Shown piece after piece: positions 1 to 5,040 of a DNA stretch of 6,410 nucleotides. This DNA comes from Bacteroidia bacterium (GTDB taxonomy: Bacteria; Bacteroidota; Bacteroidia; AKYH767-A; OLB10): the NCBI GenBank assembly GCA_025450095.1, contig JANWID010000167.1:1-6410 (forward strand), read 5' to 3'. Under the pieces are notes generated by a model. That model did no database searches. It was not told the origin of the DNA and worked only from the letters and a program-made list of their open reading frames with translations. The position numbers and the translations under genes were made by a program. Numbering within the stretch: the first letter of the stretch is position 1; each line of letters opens with the position of its first letter.

Positions 1-1319
1 ATGTATATAAGAGGGTAAGAAAACAGAGTGAGCAATACGTTTAATATAAGCCAGAAAAGGTTAGTCTCGTCAATTGCCGCCAGGGTACCTTCGTGAATAA
101 CTGCGAGAGCAACATAGCAAACCATATAGGAAAGGAATATCATTCCTGCGGAAATAAAGAACTGGGCACGTTTCCTCAGATTGGTAACACTGAAAATAGT
201 TACCATCCCGGCAATGGTTTGCATGAATACAAATTCATAACCGTTTGGAGCAACAGATCCTAAAATCAGAACGGTGATAACATGAGTAAACAATGCCAGG
301 CGGGTATCGAAAAATACGCGTGTTACTATGGGAAGAATACAAACCGGAACAATATACAAGCTGAGCGACGGCATTTTCATGATGCCGGTATAAGCAGCAC
401 AAACCAGGATCACAAGAGTGAAAATCAGAGTTAACTTGCGATTATCCGAAAAGATATCTTTCCGCAGTACAGCCAGGAAAATAAGCAATACTGCCAGAGC
501 GATCGCGACAATCACAAACTGTCCCCAGTAAATATCGCGGGTAGTTTCTTTATCCGTTTCCGCCGATTCCGTAGCATTCTTAAGTGATTCAAGCACCAGT
601 AATTTTTCCGGAGTAACCAATTCTCCCCGTGATATTACCAACTCTCCTTTATTTACCATGCCATGAGTTGGAGAAACAGCAGCTTCCTTTTGATTACGTA
701 TTTCATCAGTAAGCTCCCCATCAAAAAAAACATTGGGAGAAATAATAGTACCCAATAAAGAATCAAGTTCTCTTTCCTGCTGGCTATTGGAAAGTCTTCT
801 GTCATTTCGGATTTGGTTAATGGCAGCATCCGGTAGCAAAATCTCAGAGACGTTATGATTTTCCGCCACTTTTCCTTTCACAAGCACCATCTGGCCCTGT
901 AATGCATCTACCTGGTCCAGATCGCGCAGGATGCCGGTATTAAAAACGCGATTTAACTTGGAAACACCGGTAGCTCGCACAAAATTTCTATCGGATTCAA
1001 AATAATTTCCTTCATTTATTTTCCGGTCCAGTTCCAGAATCGCTTTCAGCCGGACTGTAGTGTCCATCAGAAAATGCGGCAACACATTTTTCCGTGCACG
1101 TTGTTTCTCAAATTTAAGGGAGTCTTTATCTTTGAAAATCGCGAAGTCAAAAGGAGCTGAAAGATCATCGTTGTTCCACGCCTTACCTTTCTGAAAGTCG
1201 AATTTATAACGAACCTTATGCGGAAGCAGGGTAGCAATAACTGCAACGGTCAGCAGGATAATAAATCCCTTGAGTATGTTTTCGTGACTGTTAGAAAGAT
1301 AGATCAGGAATTTCTTCAT
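1..1319 (-). CDS. 7TM-HD family membrane protein (PgpH/YqfF-like, probable cyclic-di-AMP phosphodiesterase), N-terminal part
   Basis: The frame opens with MKKFLIYLSNSHENILKGF and runs 439 codons to the left edge without a stop, so the C-terminus is missing. Residues about 15-33 form one membrane helix. Residues about 50-260 are a soluble, charged, mostly helical extracytoplasmic region (conserved-looking stretches SAPFDFAIF at 54-62 and KGELVISRGELVTPEKL at 224-240). From about residue 265 a run of hydrophobic helices follows, roughly at 266-285, 296-315, 320-338, 342-358, 362-378, 386-408 and 421-439. One exported domain between a first helix and a seven-helix block is the 7TMR-HDED plus 7TM-HD architecture. 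In that family a cytoplasmic HD domain follows and, in Listeria PgpH, hydrolyses cyclic-di-AMP. The domain is not in this window, so the activity is inferred. The ATG at 1319 is chosen because it begins the first helix and a promoter candidate lies 28 bases upstream. The protein is confident at family level; the substrate is less certain. Confidence 0.85.
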   Translation of the reverse strand, partial: MKKFLIYLSNSHENILKGFIILLTVAVIATLLPHKVRYKFDFQKGKAWNNDDLSAPFDFAIFKDKDSLKFEKQRARKNVLPHFLMDTTVRLKAILELDRKINEGNYFESDRNFVRATGVSKLNRVFNTGILRDLDQVDALQGQMVLVKGKVAENHNVSEILLPDAAINQIRNDRRLSNSQQERELDSLLGTIISPNVFFDGELTDEIRNQKEAAVSPTHGMVNKGELVISRGELVTPEKLLVLESLKNATESAETDKETTRDIYWGQFVIVAIALAVLLIFLAVLRKDIFSDNRKLTLIFTLVILVCAAYTGIMKMPSLSLYIVPVCILPIVTRVFFDTRLALFTHVITVLILGSVAPNGYEFVFMQTIAGMVTIFSVTNLRKRAQFFISAGMIFLSYMVCYVALAVIHEGTLAAIDETNLFWLILNVLLTLFSYPLIY

Positions 1320-1346
1320 GGCAGGAATCCGGAGGTAACCGGCATG

Positions 1347-1376
1347 CTAAAGTAACCCTGCCCGGTGAATTGTCAA
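1347..1376 (-). promoter_or_regulatory. Candidate promoter for the 7TM-HD gene
   Basis: On the minus strand TTG (1374-1376) is followed after 19 bases by TACTTTAG (1347-1354). This differs at one defined position from the Bacteroidota -7 consensus TAnnTTTG. It lies 28-35 bases upstream of the ATG and downstream of the RNase P RNA, so the gene could be transcribed independently of rnpB. It is a motif match only. Read-through from rnpB is an alternative, because no convincing terminator separates them. Confidence 0.4.
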
Positions 1377-1420
1377 AACCTGGCTTAAAGTGTTTTTAAC
1401 AAAATACTAAAGGAAAAATA

Positions 1421-1846
1421 AAAACAAGCCTGTAAGCCGGATTCTGTCCGTGAAGCGTGCGCGTAGCGCTCTGCTTCATGGTTCTATCATTTATCTGGGA
1501 CCGCCATCACTGACGGCCTCCATCGGTCTACCCGCGGCATAGAGCGGACCACTCCTGTTACGACTTTCGCCGCAACCGCCGTTTACATGGCCTTTCAACC
1601 CACAAGGTTTACCCGTACCGTTGTCGCCACCGGTACCGTGAGCTCTTACCTCACGTTTTCACCCTCGCCCTCCGAAGCTTTGGCGAAGCCGAAGCGAAGT
1701 AGGGCAGTATAGTTCTCTGTGGCACTTTCTGTCATCCCGGCATTGCTGCCACGATGCCTTCCTGTTAGGAAGTGTGGTGTCCTGTGTTGTCCGGACTTTC
1801 CTCTCTCTGTTTGTGACAGCGAGCGATAGAACGGCTTGTTTTTATT
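1421..1846 (-). ncRNA. rnpB: RNase P RNA (bacterial class A type)
   Basis: This is the catalytic RNA that, with the RnpA protein, removes 5' leaders from pre-tRNAs. Several elements can be read directly on the minus strand. P1 is an inverted repeat (1833-1847 with 1416-1430). P2 is GUUCUAUC (1825-1832) with GAUAGAAC (1481-1488), stacked directly on P1. P4 is AAGUCCGGA (1790-1798) with UCCGGCUU (1434-1441), leaving the universally conserved bulged U at 1795. The GAGGAAAGUCCGGAC core, the GGUAAGAGCUCACGG element (1636-1650) and the 3' ACAGAAUCCGGCUUA element are all present. A GGU in a hairpin-loop context (1548-1550) could be the L15 element that pairs with tRNA CCA. At about 425 nt it is longer than E. 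coli M1 RNA (377 nt), through a P19-like hairpin (1451-1478) and an extended hairpin at 1667-1705. The ends are approximate. The 5' end is set from the promoter and the 3' end from P1. No classical terminator follows, only a T-rich run at about 1412-1424. Confidence 0.96.
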
Positions 1847-1851
1847 TGAAA

Positions 1852-1880
1852 CAAAGATACAAATCCACAATCGCATTGAA
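1852..1880 (-). promoter_or_regulatory. rnpB promoter, Bacteroidota type
   Basis: The minus strand reads TATCTTTG (complement of 1852-1859), a full match to TAnnTTTG. Eighteen bases upstream is TTC (complement of 1878-1880), one mismatch from the -33 TTG. Transcription starting 5-7 bases after the box would begin at about 1845-1847, where the P1 helix of RNase P RNA begins. That agreement supports the call. The -33 triplet shares base 1878 with the ridA -33 element. Confidence 0.7.
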
Positions 1881-1904
1881 GATCTAAAATGGAGGCTATA
1901 TTTG
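1876..1904 (+). promoter_or_regulatory. ridA promoter, Bacteroidota type
   Basis: TTG (1876-1878), 18 bases of spacer, then TATATTTG (1897-1904) match the Bacteroidota -33/-7 pattern exactly. Expected initiation is near 1910-1912, giving a leader of only about 11 bases before the ATG at 1923, with no Shine-Dalgarno sequence inside it. A perfect inverted repeat, TGGAGG (1890-1895) and CCTCCA (1907-1912), encloses the -7 box and could be an operator or chance. Confidence 0.65.
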
Positions 1905-1922
1905 CACCTCCAACTTTAAAAT

Positions 1923-2300
1923 ATGAAAACCATCATCAATACTAATGCAGCTCCGTCGCCGATAGGCCCCTACAGCCAGGGTGTTCTGGCAGGGAACACC
2001 CTCTACGTATCAGGACAAATTGCTATCAATCCTGAGAACGGAAAAATGGTACAACAGAGCATTTCAGAAGAAGCTGCTCAGGTGCTTAGGAATATTGAGG
2101 CGATCCTGAAAGAATCAGGAATGGACTTCAGCAATATTGTTAAAACCACTATTTTTCTGAAAAACATGAGTGATTTTTCAACAGTGAATGAAATTTATGG
2201 TGCTCACTTTTCCGGACAATTCCCCGCAAGGGAAACGGTGGAAGTGGCGAAACTTCCCAAAGAAGCCAATCTCGAGATTGCAGTGATCGCTGTGCGTTGA
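1923..2300 (+). CDS. ridA: RidA family 2-iminobutanoate/2-iminopropanoate deaminase
   Basis: RidA hydrolyses the reactive enamine/imine products released by PLP enzymes such as threonine dehydratase. It yields the 2-oxoacid plus ammonia and protects other PLP enzymes in the cytoplasm. The 125-residue length is normal for the single-domain trimer-forming fold. Visible landmarks are IGPYSQG (residues 14-20, with Tyr17), the YVSGQI strand (28-33), and the C-terminal signature FPARETVEVAKLP (100-112) followed by NLEIAVIAVR (116-125). Arg103 and Glu118 correspond to the substrate-carboxylate arginine and the catalytic-site glutamate of E. coli RidA (Arg105, Glu120). The arginine argues for a true RidA rather than a Rid subfamily lacking it. 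The ATG at 1923 is the only sensible start, about 19 bases after the -7 box. The gene appears monocistronic: rnpB diverges upstream and the phosphodiesterase gene converges downstream. Confidence 0.95.
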   Translation: MKTIINTNAAPSPIGPYSQGVLAGNTLYVSGQIAINPENGKMVQQSISEEAAQVLRNIEAILKESGMDFSNIVKTTIFLKNMSDFSTVNEIYGAHFSGQFPARETVEVAKLPKEANLEIAVIAVR

Positions 2301-2301
2301 A

Positions 2302-3216
2302 TTATTTTTCCAGATTCATTTTCAACACCTCATTCATTCGCGTGGGATAATCGGTAATAACACCGTCAACACCCCATTGCTTCAGCCTGATCATTGCTTT
2401 CGGATCATTAACGGTCCAGGGAATAACCCGGATATTCTTTTCGTGCAGAAGTGTAATATCTTTTTTCCGGACGAACCTGAACCAAGGTCCATACATATCC
2501 GGGGTAAATCCCAGCTTTGTCAGGTTGAACCGAATACTACGTATATTCTCTACCAGGTATCCAAGTTTTACCGGCGCACTTGCTTTATGCAGGATTTGAA
2601 GGATACGAACATCAAACGACTGTATCCAGGTGCGATGCGTGATATTTTTTTGATTCACAACATCTAAAACCAATTTCACAAAAACATCAGGAATGGGATG
2701 AAACACATCATCCCCTTTGGGTGAACTTTTAATTTCGATATTATAACGAATGTTATCCAGTCCTTTTGTTGTTATATAATTTTCAACGGAATCTATAACA
2801 TCCGTTAACAGTGGTTTTCCCACTTTCAGTTTTTCCTGTTCAGGAAATCGTTTATTCACGGTTACACCACAATCATAAAGCAAAGCCTCCTCAGCAATCA
2901 TTTTATAGATATTATGGTCGCGTTCTTCACTCCTGGAGATGGATTTTCCAAAGGGCGTCCTGCAAATGTGATATGACATATACGGCTCATGAGAAACCAA
3001 CACTTTATGATCGGATGTAATAACCACATCCATTTCAAGAGTAGTGACACCGGCGTCAATTGCGTTCAGGAAAGCAGGAATGGTGTTTTCAGGCATCTCT
3101 CCCCTGCATCCTCTGTGACCTTGTAAATCAAATTGTGCCCTACTCTCTTGCATTGATGTTAAATTAATCAGAATTAGCAAAAAGAATTTCGAAATAAATC
3201 CAACCCATGAATGCAT
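2302..3216 (-). CDS. Exported glycerophosphodiester phosphodiesterase family protein
   Basis: GDPD enzymes hydrolyse glycerophosphodiesters to sn-glycerol 3-phosphate and an alcohol. Counting from the ATG at 3216 (304 residues), residues 1-27 look like a signal peptide (hydrophobic FFLLILINL core, cut after SRA). This implies a periplasmic location; there is no lipobox cysteine. The TIM-barrel signature follows directly: GHRGCRGEMPENT with His34, Arg35, Glu43 and Asn44, then LEMD with Glu61 and Asp63, then SHEP with His76. His34 and His76 match the catalytic pair. Glu43, Glu61, Asp63 and Glu161 (in NIEIKS) match metal-site positions. The C-terminal IPWTVND and GVDGVITDYP (about 266-291) complete the fold. 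An in-frame GTG at 3240 would add eight residues and overlap the M61 gene by 16 bases. I prefer the ATG because it leaves an eight-base gap and a compact signal peptide. It is probably cotranscribed with the upstream M61 gene. The exact substrate cannot be read from sequence. Confidence 0.9.
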   Translation of the reverse strand: MHSWVGFISKFFLLILINLTSMQESRAQFDLQGHRGCRGEMPENTIPAFLNAIDAGVTTLEMDVVITSDHKVLVSHEPYMSYHICRTPFGKSISRSEERDHNIYKMIAEEALLYDCGVTVNKRFPEQEKLKVGKPLLTDVIDSVENYITTKGLDNIRYNIEIKSSPKGDDVFHPIPDVFVKLVLDVVNQKNITHRTWIQSFDVRILQILHKASAPVKLGYLVENIRSIRFNLTKLGFTPDMYGPWFRFVRKKDITLLHEKNIRVIPWTVNDPKAMIRLKQWGVDGVITDYPTRMNEVLKMNLEK

Positions 3217-3224
3217 AATCTTAC

Positions 3225-4943
3225 TCAGGCAGATAGCCACCGTTGCCGGAAGTTAAGTTGTGAACGGGTACAACCACCATCGGTGACAACAGCATATTTA
3301 TTATAAAAAGTTTTCTTGCTGCTTTCCACTATAGTCTCTCTGATTTTCCTTCCGGAAGCAGTTAACAACGTGTACTTAGAATCCGGATTCATCCGGATCA
3401 GATCATGCAGGTTATTTTCAATGCGGATATTATTTATTGCAATAATTTCATCGTCCTTCATCAAACCTGCTTTCGCTGCTGGTGAGCCTGGCAAAACAGT
3501 ATTCACAAATATTTGTCCCGATCGGTTTTCAATTCGAATACCTGATTGGCTTTCATGCAGCAAAGGGGAAGGAGTTTCAACCAGTTTTAATCCGGCGAGA
3601 GAAACTACTTCTGACAACATACTTTCCAGTGAAGCAGCTTTAAAAACATAGCTTTTGAAAAAATTACCAAACTCACGGTTAGCGGCAATTTCCGATACTT
3701 CCCGGAAATCGGCAGGCGTGTAGCCCTTGCCTTTTTTCGCATAGTCGAAATACAACACACGCATTACATCATCCAATGATCGTTTTGAATTTGTTGCTGA
3801 ACGGATCATGAAATCAAGAATCCAGGCTAGCAAACATCCTTCATCATAAATAGATGTTTTCCTTCCGGGAATACCCGGCACATAGCCATCGAGCCATGTA
3901 TCAAATGATGATTCCGACACAGAATAATTGAATCGCCCGGGATTGTCCATGTGCTTTTGAAGCCGAACAGAATATTCCTTTAACAGATCATGAATATTAA
4001 AACACCCGGCCCTGGCCAGGAACAGGTCACCGTAGTAGGTAGTAACGCCTTCATAAACAAATCCTGATTCAGAATAATTTTCCCTAGTGAGATCATAAGG
4101 CAGCATTTCCACAGGGCGGATGGTTTTCACATTCCAACAATGAAACAGTTCATGCGATGCAACACCAACTAACTCCTTGTACATTTCCGGTTGCATCAGC
4201 CTGTACCCAGGACCAAGTGCGAGTACAGTGGAATTCAAATGCTCTACACCGTGATAGAACGTAAAAGGCAGTAACAAAACCAGGAAATGAAAATCGTTTG
4301 CAGGGAACAACTTCATAGTTTTCAACTGAACTGCAGTAAATGCCTTAAAATCGCTGATGATCCCGGGCCAGTCGGGAACGGCATTGCCATACAACCAGAT
4401 GTTGAATTTAATCCCATCTAACGTATAGTGCGCATGGGATAATGATGGTGAAACCATAAAAGGGCTATCCACTAACCGGTCAAAATTTTCTGCAATCAGC
4501 GTGTGTTTATTCTTTTGCCGCAATCCACAGGCAACCTTCCAGCTTGTCGGAACTTCGAGCTTTACAGTACATTTTTCATCTTCCCTTCCTGGTACATACA
4601 TACAACAGTGAACCGGGTTGATGTAAAGCAGGTCGTGATCAAGATAACAGGCCCCCGCATCAGGTTGTGACGCAAAATACCGGTATTCAATAATCGCCTG
4701 CTTCGCCTTTCCAGTAATTCGCCAGCGATCCTTGCTGATTTTCTTTACTTGTAACGCAATTCCTTTCTCATTTTTAGCAATAAATTCTTTGATGTTTTTC
4801 GCAAAATTACCAAGCTCATACCTGCCAGGGCGCCACGCCGGAAGCTGCAGCTCGAACGTATCGTTTTTAAAAGGTTCGTTAATAATCTGACGTATGGAAA
4901 CAAACCGTTCAAGAGGTGCGGTAATTGCGAAAATATATTCCAT
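3225..4943 (-). CDS. M61 family zinc aminopeptidase with C-terminal PDZ domain
   Basis: This 572-residue protein has the M61 (glycyl aminopeptidase type) layout. An N-terminal beta domain spans about 1-165 and includes LQLPAWRPGRYELGNFAKNI (residues 33-52). A thermolysin-like catalytic domain spans about 170-430, and a PDZ domain about 465-540 (LPGSPAAKAGLMKDDEIIAI). The zinc motif is HELFH at 264-268: His264 and His268 are ligands and Glu265 is the catalytic base. Glu298 in YEGVTTYYGD is the expected third ligand, 30 residues after His268. HGVEHLNST (231-239) is the conserved segment before the active site. Family members release N-terminal residues from peptides, with glycine or alanine preference in the characterised Sphingomonas enzyme; that specificity is not visible here. 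There is no signal peptide, so it is probably cytoplasmic. The ATG at 4943 begins the first beta strand of the N domain. No clear TAnnTTTG box was found upstream on this strand. The GDPD gene follows eight bases after the stop. Confidence 0.92.
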   Translation of the reverse strand: MEYIFAITAPLERFVSIRQIINEPFKNDTFELQLPAWRPGRYELGNFAKNIKEFIAKNEKGIALQVKKISKDRWRITGKAKQAIIEYRYFASQPDAGACYLDHDLLYINPVHCCMYVPGREDEKCTVKLEVPTSWKVACGLRQKNKHTLIAENFDRLVDSPFMVSPSLSHAHYTLDGIKFNIWLYGNAVPDWPGIISDFKAFTAVQLKTMKLFPANDFHFLVLLLPFTFYHGVEHLNSTVLALGPGYRLMQPEMYKELVGVASHELFHCWNVKTIRPVEMLPYDLTRENYSESGFVYEGVTTYYGDLFLARAGCFNIHDLLKEYSVRLQKHMDNPGRFNYSVSESSFDTWLDGYVPGIPGRKTSIYDEGCLLAWILDFMIRSATNSKRSLDDVMRVLYFDYAKKGKGYTPADFREVSEIAANREFGNFFKSYVFKAASLESMLSEVVSLAGLKLVETPSPLLHESQSGIRIENRSGQIFVNTVLPGSPAAKAGLMKDDEIIAINNIRIENNLHDLIRMNPDSKYTLLTASGRKIRETIVESSKKTFYNKYAVVTDGGCTRSQLNFRQRWLSA

Positions 4944-4953
4944 ATAATTTTAA

Positions 4954-4998
4954 ATTACAATTGATTACAAGAGCAAAAGGACATTTCAGCGATTACAC
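4954..4998. repeat. Three short ATTACA direct repeats between divergent genes
   Basis: ATTACAA occurs at 4954-4960 and again at 4964-4970, one helical turn apart, and ATTACAC lies at 4992-4998. They fill the 97-base gap between the divergent M61 and lpdA genes and sit upstream of the lpdA -7 box. The phasing would suit a DNA-binding protein, but the sequence is A/T-rich and chance is a fair explanation. Confidence 0.3.
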
Positions 4999-5007
4999 GA
5001 ATATACC

Positions 5008-5015
5008 TATCTTTG
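5008..5015 (+). promoter_or_regulatory. lpdA -7 promoter box
   Basis: TATCTTTG is a full match to the Bacteroidota -7 consensus TAnnTTTG and is identical to the rnpB box. It lies 25 bases before the lpdA ATG, giving an expected leader of roughly 18-20 bases that is strongly A-rich. No TTG is found at the usual -33 distance; only TTT at 4984-4986 is near. AGGA at 5036-5039 is too close to the start codon to act as a normal ribosome binding site. Confidence 0.55.
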
Positions 5016-5040
5016 CCCCTGCGAAAATAAAAAACAGGAA

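Noticed and set aside
723..730. Run of eight A (Phe-Phe codons on the minus strand) in the 7TM-HD gene
   Set aside because: It was considered as a slippage or frameshift site. The reading frame and domain layout stay intact on both sides, so there is no sign of a frameshift.
1320..1362. GGCAGG/CCTGCC inverted repeat upstream of the 7TM-HD gene
   Set aside because: The arms are six bases and 31 bases apart, and they do not line up with the promoter candidate or a plausible leader structure. Chance is sufficient.
1385..1399. Small hairpin (TTAAA/TTTAA) downstream of rnpB
   Set aside because: A five-pair, all A-T stem is too weak for an intrinsic terminator and is not followed by a T-run on the rnpB strand.
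1646..1876. Open frame of 76 codons on the minus strand
   Set aside because: It lies almost wholly inside the RNase P RNA and its promoter, whose structure explains the sequence. The translation resembles no protein family.
2267..2280. Perfect 14-base palindrome CAATCTCGAGATTG near the ridA 3' end
   Set aside because: It encodes conserved RidA residues (Asn-Leu-Glu-Ile), including the active-site glutamate, and no T-run follows closely. It is neither a terminator nor a convincing operator.
2377..3020. Two plus-strand open frames (2377-2667 and 2811-3020)
   Set aside because: They are antisense to the GDPD gene, which has full motif support. The translations are cysteine- and arginine-rich shadows without recognisable domains.
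3316..3651. Plus-strand open frame of 111 codons opposite the M61 PDZ region
   Set aside because: It is a shadow of the PDZ-coding segment. The plausible-looking hydrophobic stretch comes from antisense reading of conserved codons.
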